From: Tenericutes bacterium MO-XQ
GTDB lineage: Bacteria > Bacillota_I > Bacilli_A > Acholeplasmatales > Acholeplasmataceae
Assembly (NCBI GenBank): GCA_002838185.1
Contig: CP017948.1
Location: 2,003,903-2,067,902 of the forward strand
Direction: 5' to 3'
DNA length: 64,000 nucleotides
The notes under the pieces were generated by a model. It did not search any database and had not been told where the DNA came from. It saw only the letters and a program-made list of their open reading frames with translations. This document shows, piece after piece, positions 1 through 8,691 of the stretch. The position numbers and the translations under genes are program-made. Numbering within the stretch: the stretch's first letter is position 1; every line of letters begins with the position of its first letter.

Positions 1-649
1 TGTGATGGCAAAGGTTAGAATTGGTCATTTTGCAGAAGCACAAATATTAGAAGCATTAGAAATAGATTACATTGATGAATCAGAAGTGTTATCACCTGCT
101 GATGATTTATATCATATCAACAAACATGAGTTTAAAGCACCATTTGTCTGTGGCGCTAAAAACTTATCTGAAGCACTTAGAAGAATTTCTGAAGGTGCAT
201 CCATGATCAGAACTAAAGGTGAACCAGGCACTGGCGATATCATTCAAGCTGTTCGTCATATGAGATTAATCCAAAAGGAAATTAGAGATATTGCGGCACT
301 TAGAAAAGATGAACTCTTCACACTTCAAAAAACAATGGGTATTTCTTTAGACTTAATCGAGTATGTCCATGAACACAAAAAATTACCAGTTGTTAATTTT
401 GCAGCTGGTGGTATTGCAACACCTGCAGATGCAGCATTAATGATGCAACTCGGTGCTGAAGGTGTATTTGTAGGCTCAGGTATTTTCAAGTCTAACAATC
501 CTAAAAAGCGTGCAGAAGCAATCGTTAAAGCAGTTACTAATTATAACAACCCTAAAATCTTAGCTGAAGTTTCTGAAGATTTAGGAGAAGCTATGGTTGG
601 TATCAATGAAGATGAAATTAAATTAATTATGAGTCAAAGAGGCATCTAA
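1..649 (+). CDS. pdxS: Pyridoxal 5'-phosphate synthase, synthase subunit PdxS (5' end cut by window)
   Basis: PdxS is the (beta/alpha)8-barrel subunit that makes pyridoxal 5'-phosphate from ribose 5-phosphate, glyceraldehyde 3-phosphate and ammonia supplied by PdxT. About 216 codons are visible against a usual 290, so roughly the first 75-80 residues, including the Schiff-base lysine near residue 80, lie before the window. The visible part opens with the conserved stretch [19 protein letters not shown] and contains [28 protein letters not shown] and [11 protein letters not shown] (phosphate-binding loop), then [20 protein letters not shown] and GVFVGSGIF near the C-terminus. The reading frame is open at the left edge, so the ATG at position 5 is internal and not the start. 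The TAA stop overlaps the ATG of pdxT (TAATG), indicating translational coupling with its glutaminase partner. Identification is secure. Confidence 0.97.
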   Translation, partial: VMAKVRIGHFAEAQILEALEIDYIDESEVLSPADDLYHINKHEFKAPFVCGAKNLSEALRRISEGASMIRTKGEPGTGDIIQAVRHMRLIQKEIRDIAALRKDELFTLQKTMGISLDLIEYVHEHKKLPVVNFAAGGIATPADAALMMQLGAEGVFVGSGIFKSNNPKKRAEAIVKAVTNYNNPKILAEVSEDLGEAMVGINEDEIKLIMSQRGI

Positions 650-1212
650 TGAACATAGGGGTTATGGCATTACAAGGCGCATTCATAGAACACAAAGAAA
701 AACTGGATGCACTTGGCATAGATAATTTCTACATTAGAAATCTTGAAGATTTAAAAAAGCATAAGGATGGACTGATTCTTCCTGGAGGAGAGTCAACAGC
801 AATGTATAAACTTCTAACTGAACTTCATATGTTTGATGAGTTAAAGCAACAGATCGAAAGTGGGCTACCTACATTTGGAACATGTGCTGGGCTAATATTA
901 CTTGCTAAAACCTTAACTAATCAAGAACATGCATTCTTAAAAGTGATGGATGTTGCAGTCACAAGAAATGCTTATGGTAGACAACTATCTAGTTTCATCA
1001 CACATGATTTGTTTAACAATAAAAAAATACCTATGGTATTTATTAGAGCACCATACATTGAATCAGCAGGTGATGATGTAGAAATCTTATCAGTGGTTAA
1101 TGATAAGATTGTTGCAGCTAGACAAAACCACTTATTAGGTACAGCATTTCATCCAGAACTTGCAGATAATTTAACCATACATAAATATTTCATTGGTATG
1201 ATCAAAAAGTAA
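649..1212 (+). CDS. pdxT: Pyridoxal 5'-phosphate synthase, glutaminase subunit PdxT
   Basis: PdxT is the class I glutamine amidotransferase that hydrolyses glutamine and channels ammonia to PdxS. The 187-residue length is normal. The triad is visible: nucleophile Cys79 in GTCAGLILLAK, and His168 and Glu170 in AFHPEL. The GGEST motif (46-50) that forms part of the oxyanion and glutamine site is present, as is the conserved RNAYGRQLSSF segment. The start ATG overlaps the pdxS stop by one base, so translation is coupled to pdxS and no separate promoter is expected. The gene ends just before a strong bidirectional hairpin. With pdxS it gives the cell a two-gene, DXP-independent route to vitamin B6. 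Confidence 0.97.
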   Translation: MNIGVMALQGAFIEHKEKLDALGIDNFYIRNLEDLKKHKDGLILPGGESTAMYKLLTELHMFDELKQQIESGLPTFGTCAGLILLAKTLTNQEHAFLKVMDVAVTRNAYGRQLSSFITHDLFNNKKIPMVFIRAPYIESAGDDVEILSVVNDKIVAARQNHLLGTAFHPELADNLTIHKYFIGMIKK

Positions 1213-1250
1213 AAAATACTTAGGATTATTCATCCTAAGTATTTTTATTT
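1213..1250. terminator. Bidirectional intrinsic terminator after pdxT
   Basis: Inverted repeat ATACTTAGGAT / ATCCTAAGTAT with a 5-base loop, with an A-run on the left and a T-run on the right. It serves pdxT on the plus strand and the convergent membrane-protein gene on the minus strand, whose TAG stop lies inside the right arm. Confidence 0.85.
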
Positions 1251-1915
1251 TTTCTCTTTATTTTTGATAAAATTTTCTTTAATTTCAAAACAACTCTTGC
1301 TCTTAATTCTCTTCTTTTTATCTTTTTTTCTATCTTTTCTTTCTTTTTAAATAGCATTTCTTCGTGCTTGATTTTTTGTCTTTGTAGTTTGATTTCTTTT
1401 GCGTGTTGTTCTAAATCTTCTTTAATTTTAGCTTTAATCTGATTTCTAATATCTCTAGATTTTGTTTTACTAGTTATCCCTAATGAATCTGTAACATAAA
1501 CATATAATGAACTAACTTTTTTGTTTCCCTTATTGATATCAGATACTATATTTTTTAAAGTCTCCATTTCAATCTGTGTAGATAGAAAGTCTCTTGAAGA
1601 TATAACCACCTTATGATCTTGTGGTAAATCTTTTTGAAGCAAGTATGACTTGTAGAAATCTATGTTTCTACCTTGATATAAGAATCCAAAACTTGATAAT
1701 CTCACATCATTTATGTTTCTATTAAAGATATTAATGATGAATAATTTGTTCTTATCAATCGCATCGACCCTAAAGTCTGCTTTAATATGGAATTTTTTAT
1801 TAGAAAAATACAGTGCGAAATATTTATTAAATCCCAACAATAAAATCATTAAAATAATAACTATTGCAAATAAAACAATTGATATAATTTCAAAATTCTC
1901 GACTAAAAATTCCAT
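1235..1915 (-). CDS. Uncharacterised single-pass membrane protein with basic coiled-coil tail
   Basis: I do not recognise this 226-residue protein. Residues 9-35 form one strongly hydrophobic segment (isoleucine/leucine rich), probably a membrane anchor. A middle region of about 120 residues has mixed beta/alpha character and no cysteine clusters or catalytic motifs that I can name. From about residue 155 to the end the sequence is almost entirely lysine, arginine, glutamate and isoleucine, typical of a charged helix or coiled coil lying in the cytoplasm. It lies 4 bases downstream of the XRE regulator gene on the same strand, so the two are probably co-transcribed. It ends inside the shared terminator. 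No function is assigned. Confidence 0.7.
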   Translation of the reverse strand: MEFLVENFEIISIVLFAIVIILMILLLGFNKYFALYFSNKKFHIKADFRVDAIDKNKLFIINIFNRNINDVRLSSFGFLYQGRNIDFYKSYLLQKDLPQDHKVVISSRDFLSTQIEMETLKNIVSDINKGNKKVSSLYVYVTDSLGITSKTKSRDIRNQIKAKIKEDLEQHAKEIKLQRQKIKHEEMLFKKKEKIEKKIKRRELRARVVLKLKKILSKIKRKNKNT

Positions 1916-1919
1916 ATAC

Positions 1920-3218
1920 TTACTTTTCCTTTCTTATAAAAAAATCAATGATGTTGTTTATTTTTTTAAATGTTGTTAAATTATAGTATTTTTCATCAAT
2001 CCTTGCACCTTGTTCAATTAAGTAAATTATCATTGTTGTGTTTTCTGTATCAACTACACTTAATAAATAATCCAGATCATTTTGATTCATATGTGGTATT
2101 AACTCATCTAGTATCACATGTATACTATATTTTATAGCACTTTCACCTATTTTTCTGAAGTTCAACTCATCATGAAATTCTCTAATTAGTTTCACACTTG
2201 TCTCAACTAAATCATTTCGGATCATGGCTTCTACTATCTTAGTTAAATCTGTATAAAGTTTCTTTTCTATAAAGATATCAATTAGATTTATATTCTTTAA
2301 ATCTATAATTTCAATAAACCCTTTTTGTACGTCTATTGAAACTTTTTTAAGCCATGATATTTCTTCGTTAAATTTCCTATCTAAGTATAATGTTAATCCC
2401 TCAATAAATCCATAGCTCTTAAAGGTATTTATGATATATAAAAACTGACTATCCTTGTATGAAGTTTTAAGAAAAACTTCAAAAACTTTTAGCAGTTTAT
2501 ATTGAGCGATAACATTAATGGCATCTGTTTTACTTAAATAGCCTAAATCAATGTCTCTACTAAAAATTCTTTTTTTATCAAACAACTGTGGTTTATATAA
2601 AAATATTTTTTCTACTATTGATTCATACTTATCTTGATTTAATAACCCCCATAGTTTAAGTTTATATGTGTCATCTTTGATAAGAAATGTCTTATTAAGT
2701 ATTTTATATTTTTCTATATATTTAAATGGTTCACTTATATCGTTCTCTAACATAAAAATAATAGTATCTAAATAAAGTTGACATGCTCGATGATACTTTT
2801 CATCAACGAATGAGACATCATTATCATCTAAATATTTAAACATTTCAATGTTTTTTGATTCAATGATATAATCAACAAGGACTTTGCCATAGAGATCAGG
2901 TTGATCAATGATTAAATTTTCTAGTTTAGTTGACTTAAAAACATCAAGGCTCTTATTAACAACTTTTTTATATTCAGAGATTACTTCTTCATCTTCACTC
3001 GACTTTGTGTTTAATAAATCATCTAAACTAGTATCAAACAACTTTGCAATATTAATTAGATTTTGAATATCAAATGATGATTTACCTCTTAGATTTTGAG
3101 AAACTGCAGATTTAGATATATTTAACTTGTTTGCAAGATCATCTTGTGTCATCTTATGTTTCTTTAGTAAATCTTTTATATACGCCCCAACTTTTACATT
3201 ATCGATAACTTCAGGCAT
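1920..3218 (-). CDS. XRE-family DNA-binding protein with long C-terminal helical region
   Basis: Residues 11-65 form a Cro/CI-type helix-turn-helix (IKDLLKKHKMTQDDLANKLN followed by SKSAVSQNLRGKSSF), so the protein probably binds DNA. The remaining 360 residues are alpha-helical and rich in Lys, Asp, Ile and Leu. The last part (about 365-432) contains ankyrin-like phrases such as DYLLSVVDTENTTMIIYLIE and QGARIDEKYYN, suggesting degenerate ankyrin-type repeats, but I cannot name a family. The ATG start is preceded by GGGAGG at a spacing of about 8, so the start is well supported. The following gene, a membrane protein with a basic tail, lies 4 bases downstream. It could be a sensor-type repressor or part of a small accessory or defence unit; the target is unknown. 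Confidence 0.75.
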   Translation of the reverse strand: MPEVIDNVKVGAYIKDLLKKHKMTQDDLANKLNISKSAVSQNLRGKSSFDIQNLINIAKLFDTSLDDLLNTKSSEDEEVISEYKKVVNKSLDVFKSTKLENLIIDQPDLYGKVLVDYIIESKNIEMFKYLDDNDVSFVDEKYHRACQLYLDTIIFMLENDISEPFKYIEKYKILNKTFLIKDDTYKLKLWGLLNQDKYESIVEKIFLYKPQLFDKKRIFSRDIDLGYLSKTDAINVIAQYKLLKVFEVFLKTSYKDSQFLYIINTFKSYGFIEGLTLYLDRKFNEEISWLKKVSIDVQKGFIEIIDLKNINLIDIFIEKKLYTDLTKIVEAMIRNDLVETSVKLIREFHDELNFRKIGESAIKYSIHVILDELIPHMNQNDLDYLLSVVDTENTTMIIYLIEQGARIDEKYYNLTTFKKINNIIDFFIRKEK

Positions 3219-3398
3219 TCTACCGCCTCCCTTAACTTTATTATAGTCTAATTATCTAATTTATAAAAGACGTTGTTTCTTAACTACAGATTAACTTAGT
3301 AGTTTATTATATCATTTGAAATATAAATATTTTTTTCAAAGTTCATTCTTGCTTAACTTTATTTGTATATATACACTAAAAAATATAAACAAAAAGTA

Positions 3399-3427
3399 AA
3401 AAACCTTAGGAAATCCCTAAGGCTTTT
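3399..3427 (-). terminator. Intrinsic terminator of htpG
   Basis: Inverted repeat CCTTAGG / CCTAAGG (loop about 5) immediately after the htpG stop, followed on the minus strand by a T-run. Confidence 0.85.
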
Positions 3428-3430
3428 ATC

Positions 3431-5302
3431 TTATTTAGAAGATTCAATCATTAACTTCACTAAGTTATTTGAAAATTCAGTTGGATCTTCAATTGGAAGT
3501 CCTTCAATAAGCATTGCTTGATGATATAAAAGTGATGCATACTCATCAATTTTATTGCTGTCTTTTTGAAAAACACTTTCCACTGCTCTAAACAAATCAT
3601 GATCAGGATTAATTTCTAAAATCTTTTCTGCTTTAATATCTTGTTGATTTGGCATCGATTTTAAAATCTTTTCCATCTCTAAACTAAGTCCTTCACCAGA
3701 AACTAAACACACTGGTGAATCTTTAAGTCTAGCCGTTAATTTAACATCTTTGACTTTGTCTTTTAATGCTTTCTTTAATGCTTTTAATATATCTTTATGT
3801 TCTTTTTCTTTTACTTTTAAATCTTCTTTTTTTGTATCATCTACAAAATCTGCTTCACCTTGTTGAACAGATTTAAATGGTACTTCATCATAACTATTTA
3901 AGATTTGAATCATGAACTCATCAATCTCATCAGTAAAGAGTAAAACTTCATACCCTTTTTCTTTCATCATGTCCATTTGTGGTAGATTTAAAATACTTTG
4001 TTTTGATTTTCCTGTTGCATAATAAATTGCTTTTTGATCTTCTGGCTTTCTTTCAATATATTCTTTAAAAGTAACATAATCATCTGATTGAGATGTTTTA
4101 AACATAATTAAATCTTTTAAAGTATCTTTATGAATACCAAATTGATCATAGACACCATACTTAAGTGTATTTTTATATGCTTCATAAAAATCGATATAAA
4201 GTTCTCTTTCATTTTTAAGCATATTTTCTAATTCATTTTTGATTTTCTTCTCTAGATGAGAAGCTATCTTTTTCACTTGTCTATTTTGTTGTAGTAACTC
4301 TCTAGAAATATTTAGTGATAAATCTGCAGAATCCACTAGACCTTTAACAAATTTAAAGTGATCTGGAAGAAGGTCTTTATTCTTATCTTGAATAAACACA
4401 CCTTTTGAATATAGTTGTAATCCCTTCTCATACTTCTCGCTATAAAAATCATAAGCAGGTTTTTTAGGAATAAACAACATCGCGGTATAAGTAAGCATAC
4501 CTTCAACTTTTGTATGAATCACCTTTAAAGGATCTTCATAATCTCCAAATTGATGTTTATAAAAGTCGTTCATTTCTTCATCTTTGATGTCTGACTTTTG
4601 TCTTTTCCAAATTGGAATCATTTGGTTTAATGTTTCTTTTTCTAATTTAGGTTTTTTGTCATCACCGTTATCAACCATGATGTTGATTGGGTATCTAACA
4701 TAATCAGAATATTTCTTAACCAATGATCTTAAAGTGTATGTTTCTAAATATGTAGAATAATCTTCTTCATTTTCTTTATCATCTTCATGAAGATATAAAA
4801 CAATTCTTGTGCCTACGTCTTCTTTTTCAATTTCATCAATCGTATAAGATGACTCACCTTTTGAAGACCATTTATATCCAGTATCAGCATATGGACTTCT
4901 TGTATAAACCTCTACTTTATTAGAAACCATAAATGCTGAGTAGAAACCAACACCAAATTGCCCAATAATATCAATATCTTCTTTTTCTAATTTTTCTAAG
5001 AATTGTTTAGATCCACTTTGAGCAATCGTTCCTAAGTTTTCAATTAACTCAGCTTCAGTAAACCCAATTCCATTATCTCTAATGGTAAGTGTTCTACTTT
5101 CTTTATTTGGTTCTAACCAAATTTCATATTCTGCTGATGATACTTTATCATCAGTAAGTGATACATAATGTCTCTTATCGATTGCATCACTTGCGTTAGA
5201 AATCAATTCTCTTAAAAAGATTTCTTTTTGTGTGTAAATTGAATGTGTCATTAAATGCAATAATTTTTGTGATTCTGTCTTAAATTGTTTTGTCTTTGAC
5301 AT
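3431..5302 (-). CDS. htpG: Chaperone protein HtpG (bacterial Hsp90)
   Basis: HtpG is the ATP-dependent dimeric Hsp90 chaperone of the cytoplasm. The length of 623 residues is normal. The N-terminal GHKL ATPase shows ELISNASDAIDK (ATP/Mg-binding Asn), the DNGIGFT motif and GQFGVGFYSAFMV lid/glycine loop. The middle domain shows the conserved catalytic-loop arginine segment LNISRELLQQNRQVKKIASHL (broken here for length: LNISRELLQQ, then NRQVKKIA). The C-terminal dimerisation domain is present to the end. The ATG is preceded by GGAGGCG. A near-consensus promoter lies directly upstream and no CIRCE-type inverted repeat is visible, so classical HrcA control is not indicated here. The gene is monocistronic, with its own terminator. 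Confidence 0.97.
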   Translation of the reverse strand: MSKTKQFKTESQKLLHLMTHSIYTQKEIFLRELISNASDAIDKRHYVSLTDDKVSSAEYEIWLEPNKESRTLTIRDNGIGFTEAELIENLGTIAQSGSKQFLEKLEKEDIDIIGQFGVGFYSAFMVSNKVEVYTRSPYADTGYKWSSKGESSYTIDEIEKEDVGTRIVLYLHEDDKENEEDYSTYLETYTLRSLVKKYSDYVRYPINIMVDNGDDKKPKLEKETLNQMIPIWKRQKSDIKDEEMNDFYKHQFGDYEDPLKVIHTKVEGMLTYTAMLFIPKKPAYDFYSEKYEKGLQLYSKGVFIQDKNKDLLPDHFKFVKGLVDSADLSLNISRELLQQNRQVKKIASHLEKKIKNELENMLKNERELYIDFYEAYKNTLKYGVYDQFGIHKDTLKDLIMFKTSQSDDYVTFKEYIERKPEDQKAIYYATGKSKQSILNLPQMDMMKEKGYEVLLFTDEIDEFMIQILNSYDEVPFKSVQQGEADFVDDTKKEDLKVKEKEHKDILKALKKALKDKVKDVKLTARLKDSPVCLVSGEGLSLEMEKILKSMPNQQDIKAEKILEINPDHDLFRAVESVFQKDSNKIDEYASLLYHQAMLIEGLPIEDPTEFSNNLVKLMIESSK

Positions 5303-5321
5303 TTTATCGCCTCCATTAAAA

Positions 5322-5350
5322 ATTGTAGTAAATTTAAGTATCTATGTCAA
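5322..5350 (-). promoter_or_regulatory. Promoter of htpG
   Basis: On the minus strand, TTGACA (5350-5345), a 17-base spacer and TACAAT (5327-5322), about 20 bases before the htpG start. The -35 box overlaps the stop region of ridA. Confidence 0.8.
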
Positions 5351-5724
5351 GATTTTTGTGCAATCACATCAATTTCAATAAGACCATTTTTTGGCAATCT
5401 TGAAACTTCTATGGTAGATCTAGCTGGTTTATGCTCTTTAAAGAAGTTTTGATATATTTCATTGACAGTTGTAAACACTGATAAATCTTTTAAATATATA
5501 GTGACTTTACACACATCTGTGATTTTAAAATCTTCTGACGTTAGGATTGCTTCTATATTTTTTAATACTTGTTTGGTTTGTCCTTCAATATCATTTGATA
5601 CAAACTCTTGAGTATTGGGATCAATACCCAATTGTCCAGAGGTATATAATGTTTTTTGTTCTAATATTGCTTGACTATATGGTCCGATTGCTTCTGGTGC
5701 TTCTTTTGTGTGTACATATTTCAT
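5347..5724 (-). CDS. ridA: RidA-family reactive-intermediate (enamine/imine) deaminase
   Basis: RidA/YjgF/YER057c/UK114 proteins hydrolyse reactive 2-aminoacrylate-type enamines and imines formed by PLP enzymes. This 125-residue protein has the full family pattern: EAPEAIGPYSQAI near the N-terminus, LYTSGQLGIDP, TKQVLKNIEAIL, DVCKVTIYLKDL, and the C-terminal PARSTIEVSRLP (with the catalytic Arg) followed by LIEIDVIA. Its ATG overlaps the stop of the damaged gtrA-like gene by four bases (ATGA), so it is the last gene of the pfkB-gtrA-ridA operon. A link to the nearby pdxST genes (PLP supply) is only contextual. Confidence 0.93.
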   Translation of the reverse strand: MKYVHTKEAPEAIGPYSQAILEQKTLYTSGQLGIDPNTQEFVSNDIEGQTKQVLKNIEAILTSEDFKITDVCKVTIYLKDLSVFTTVNEIYQNFFKEHKPARSTIEVSRLPKNGLIEIDVIAQKS

Positions 5725-6143
5725 GCTCTTTTCTCCTTTGGTATTCTTGTGTTCATTTGATTTTTATAGATAAACTGTCTTGAGTACAAAAACTCAGTAA
5801 CAAAATTGATGATCATAGTTCCACCTAAAACGATATACTCATTAATGTTCATTCTAACTAATGCAGTTCCCCACCACGTGGATAGTGGTGTAAATATTAA
5901 ATAAAAAATAAATATTTTAGTCATTGCGATGGGTACATTGTTAGCTGATTTAAATGTGAATCTTCGATTAATAGTAAAGTTCCATATGACTGATAGTGTT
6001 AGTGCTGTTAAATATGATGGCCAATATGGTGCATGAGCTAACTCAAATATCAATGTGAAAGACAGGATTTATATGATACCCGCTGAAATAGAAAAGCCTG
6101 TAAATTTTAAAAATTGAATCATATCTGAATATTTTATTTTCAT
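5721..6143 (-). pseudogene. GtrA-like membrane protein with in-frame TAA at codon 25
   Basis: Read through, this frame is 140 codons from an ATG that overlaps the pfkB stop (ATGA) to a TGA that overlaps the ridA start (ATGA). The product has the GtrA/DPMS form: an opening MIQFLKFTGFSISAGII, four hydrophobic segments, and the family-like phrases WNFTINRRFTF and TEFLYSRQFIYK. GtrA-type proteins are small four-helix membrane proteins linked to polyprenyl-phosphate sugar translocation. Codon 25 (bases 6069-6071) is TAA, inside the first membrane helix, so the full protein cannot be made unless the stop is suppressed. Restart at a TTG (6053) would lack helix 1. The exact overlaps on both sides show that the gene was intact recently. 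A sequencing error is the main alternative. Confidence 0.8.
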
Positions 6144-7048
6144 TGGATTTTTACGATGTTAATTTTCTCCTTAATTTCAGTTTCATGCTCAATATCTGCA
6201 ATATACGATAGACTTGTATATGCTGCGTCAATTAAAGCTTCTTCTAGAGACTTCTTATATTTTGAACTTAAGAATCCAGCAAGTAGTGCGTCACCAGCTC
6301 CTACAGTTTGATTGACTTTTATATCAGGCACTGTAATCTTATAACAATGTTCTTTTGAAACATATAAAGATCCTTGTTTACCTAAACTAACAATTACTTC
6401 TAAAACTCCAGACTCTATAATACTTAAAGCTTCTTCTATGATCTCTTTATCCGAGGATAGTTTTTTATTTGTATAATATTCTAGCTCCTCAAGATTAGGT
6501 TTGATGATATGGGGACTTGCGGTCAGCCCTACTTTCAACCAATCTTTTGAAGTATCCAATACTATCTCCCTACATAAAGGTTTTAATGTCTCAATCATGA
6601 CTTTATAAACATCGACGTCATAATTAATCGGTGCACTACCTGAAATGACTAAAACATCATTTTTTTTAATGATTGACTTTAATAACATAATCAGTTCATC
6701 TAATTTAGTTAACTCTATATGTGGGCCTGCTTCATTGATTTCATAGGTAGACATTTTTGCTTGATCAAATATTTTTAAGTTTTCCCTTGTTTCTTTATCA
6801 ACATGGACAAATTGGTGATCAATATGTGCTTTTGACATAGCCTTTTCAATAAACTTCCCGTTTCCACCACCAACAATGCCTGTAACAAAAGTTTTTTCTC
6901 CAAGGTTTTTTAATACTTTAGAAATATTTATACCTTTACCACCTGCAAGTTTTCTTTTATCAAGTAGTTTAACATGTTTTTCTGATTCAAGATTTTTGAC
7001 ATCTATCATCACATCAATTGCAGGATTCAATGTTACTGTAATAAACAC
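6140..7048 (-). CDS. 1-phosphofructokinase / tagatose-6-phosphate kinase type PfkB sugar kinase
   Basis: PfkB-family kinase of the FruK/LacC branch, phosphorylating fructose 1-phosphate or tagatose 6-phosphate with ATP. Recognisable parts are the N-terminal VTLNPAIDVMID, the GGKGINISKVLKNLG signature (about residues 35-50), VGGGNGKFIE, and the anion-hole/catalytic motif VGAGDALLAGF near residue 250. I place the start at the GTG at 7048 (M-F-I-T-V-T-L-N-P), because AGAGGTGAT just upstream is the ribosome binding site and the family begins this way; an in-frame ATG at 7054 lies within that site. The gene leads the operon with gtrA (broken) and ridA. There is no PTS gene nearby to decide between the two substrates. 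Confidence 0.88.
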   Translation of the reverse strand: MFITVTLNPAIDVMIDVKNLESEKHVKLLDKRKLAGGKGINISKVLKNLGEKTFVTGIVGGGNGKFIEKAMSKAHIDHQFVHVDKETRENLKIFDQAKMSTYEINEAGPHIELTKLDELIMLLKSIIKKNDVLVISGSAPINYDVDVYKVMIETLKPLCREIVLDTSKDWLKVGLTASPHIIKPNLEELEYYTNKKLSSDKEIIEEALSIIESGVLEVIVSLGKQGSLYVSKEHCYKITVPDIKVNQTVGAGDALLAGFLSSKYKKSLEEALIDAAYTSLSYIADIEHETEIKEKINIVKIQ

Positions 7049-7099
7049 AAGCATCACCTCTTATATCTATTATATTACTTTAACACTTATATTGAAAGC

Positions 7100-7136
7100 A
7101 TACAAAAAAACACCTTGATCAATGATCAAAGTGTTA
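7100..7136 (-). terminator. Intrinsic terminator of amino-acid ABC permease gene
   Basis: Arms AACACTTTGATCA / TGATCAAGGTGTT (minus strand, one mismatch) followed by seven Ts, directly after the permease stop. Confidence 0.85.
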
Positions 7137-7781
7137 TACAGTGTTATCCATAAAATCAAATTTATTTTCCAGTTTTTTAAAAATTCTGATAATGATATAA
7201 CTGATTAGTAAATAGAAAACAGCAGCTAAGAAAAACGGTGATATTGTGAAATCTCTAGATACGATTTCTTTTACATTTCTCATTAAATCTGAAATAGCAA
7301 TCACTGTCACCAATGATGTATCTTTAATGAGCGTTATTACTTCATTTGTAATGGTTGGCATTTCTTTTCTAATCGCTTGTGGCATAATGACATGTCTATA
7401 AGTTAAATATCTTGAAGCACCCATCACTTGAGCACTTTCTTCTTGATCTTTTGGTAAAGATTCAATACCCGCTCTTAAGATTTCTGTGAAATATGCTGCA
7501 TAATTGAGTATAAACGCAATATACGCGACCATCATTCTATCTACAGCTATTCCAAATGCAGGTAACCCAAACATAAAAAAGAAAAGTTGTAACATGAGTG
7601 GCGTTCCTCTAAATAACCATGTGTAAAAAGAAATAAAGCGACGATAAACAATATTTAAACGATAAGTCATTGCGATTAAAATACTTATAGGAAAAGAGAA
7701 AGCGAGTGTCACAAAGAATATTCTAAGTGAGACACTAGCTCCGCTTCCTAAGTATTTAATGGTTTCGATCAAGTACTCCAT
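7134..7781 (-). CDS. Polar amino-acid ABC transporter permease (HisM/GlnP type)
   Basis: Membrane-spanning subunit of an uptake transporter for polar amino acids. The 215-residue protein has about five hydrophobic helices and the amino-acid-permease EAA loop around ESAQVMGASRYLTYRHVIMP, where the ATPase docks. FRGTPLMLQLFFFMFGLP and YFTEILRAGIESLPKDQEE are typical of this family. It starts inside the last codon of the substrate-binding gene, showing translational coupling. No ATP-binding subunit gene lies beside it; the next minus-strand gene is an unrelated kinase behind a terminator. It must therefore use an ATPase encoded elsewhere, or the cluster has lost it. Confidence 0.93.
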   Translation of the reverse strand: MEYLIETIKYLGSGASVSLRIFFVTLAFSFPISILIAMTYRLNIVYRRFISFYTWLFRGTPLMLQLFFFMFGLPAFGIAVDRMMVAYIAFILNYAAYFTEILRAGIESLPKDQEESAQVMGASRYLTYRHVIMPQAIRKEMPTITNEVITLIKDTSLVTVIAISDLMRNVKEIVSRDFTISPFFLAAVFYLLISYIIIRIFKKLENKFDFMDNTV

Positions 7782-8569
7782 TATGATAAGAAAATATCTT
7801 CGTCAAACCAATTTTCAGAGATTTGTGCAGCTTTTCCATCTGCAACCATCTCAGCTAATACTTCATTGATCTTATCTCTTAAATTTGCTGATTCTAATCT
7901 AAATCCTATACCATACTCTTCTTCACCAAAGTTATCTTCTAAAGCTGCATATACTCCTGAATTTTGACTCATGATATATCTACCCATAATTTCATCAATA
8001 ACTACAGCATCTACAGTTCCATTTTGAAGTTCTAATAAAGCTGCATTATATGTATCAAATTTCACAAGTTCACCTAAATCATCAACAATAGCACTTGCAT
8101 TGACTGCGTCTTCTGCTGCACTTGATATTTGAACGCCTAATGTAGATCCAATTAAATCATCCATAGTTGTTATATCAGATCCTGCCTTAACCATAATCAT
8201 TTGAGTGTTTGCAAGATAGGCATTAGAAAAAGCCATTTCTTCCAATCTTGATTCAGTAATGGTTAAACCATTCCAAATCATATCGATAGTCCCTGCATTT
8301 AGTTCTAAAACTTTTGCGTCCCAGTCAATCGGTTGAAATCTAACTTCAACACCTAAACGTTCTCCGACCTCTTTAGCTAAATCAACATCAAATCCCACAA
8401 GATTACCATCGTTATCTCTAAAACCCATTGGCGCAAACGTATCATCTAATCCAACAATCATGTACCCTCTTGATTCAATATCTTCCCATGTTTGTGGCAT
8501 CTCAGATCCACAAGCTGAAAGACCAAGCACCCCTAAAATAGCAACTAAAATTAATAATATTTTTTTCAT
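7781..8569 (-). CDS. Amino-acid ABC transporter substrate-binding lipoprotein
   Basis: Solute-binding protein family 3 member, 262 residues. The signal peptide MKKILLILVAILGVLGLSAC ends in the lipobox LSAC (Cys20), so it is lipid-anchored on the outer face of the membrane. The mature part shows the family signatures GLDDTFAPMGFRDNDGNLVG, FDVDLAKEVGERLGVEV, NGLTITESRLEEMAFSNAY and GYGIGFRLES-like text near the C-terminus (EEYGIGFRLE). The ligand cannot be fixed; the pattern suits a polar or charged amino acid. The ATG is preceded by AGAGGTGA. The gene opens the two-gene operon from a clear promoter, with a cre-like palindrome just upstream. Confidence 0.94.
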   Translation of the reverse strand: MKKILLILVAILGVLGLSACGSEMPQTWEDIESRGYMIVGLDDTFAPMGFRDNDGNLVGFDVDLAKEVGERLGVEVRFQPIDWDAKVLELNAGTIDMIWNGLTITESRLEEMAFSNAYLANTQMIMVKAGSDITTMDDLIGSTLGVQISSAAEDAVNASAIVDDLGELVKFDTYNAALLELQNGTVDAVVIDEIMGRYIMSQNSGVYAALEDNFGEEEYGIGFRLESANLRDKINEVLAEMVADGKAAQISENWFDEDIFLS

Positions 8570-8590
8570 ATGTGTTCACCTCTGTTTCCT

Positions 8591-8645
8591 ATTATATTTC
8601 AACGCTTTATTATTGTAAAGTGCTAAATTCATGAAAACGTTTTTA
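8591..8645 (-). promoter_or_regulatory. Promoter and cre-like palindrome of the amino-acid ABC operon
   Basis: Minus strand: TTTACA (8619-8614), 17-base spacer, TATAAT (8596-8591). Just upstream, 8632-8645 reads TGAAAACGTTTTTA, one base off the CcpA cre consensus TGWAANCGNTNWCA, and could be a LacI/CcpA-family operator. The promoter is well supported; the operator role is inference. Confidence 0.65.
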
Positions 8646-8650
8646 AGCAT

Positions 8651-8680
8651 AAAAAAAGTTGCTTTCGCAACTTCCTTTGT
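8651..8680 (-). terminator. Intrinsic terminator of the YerC-like gene
   Basis: Minus strand GAAGTTGC-GAAA-GCAACTTTTTTT hairpin with T-run, just after the stop at 8692. Confidence 0.85.
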
Positions 8681-8691
8681 ATTGTAATATT

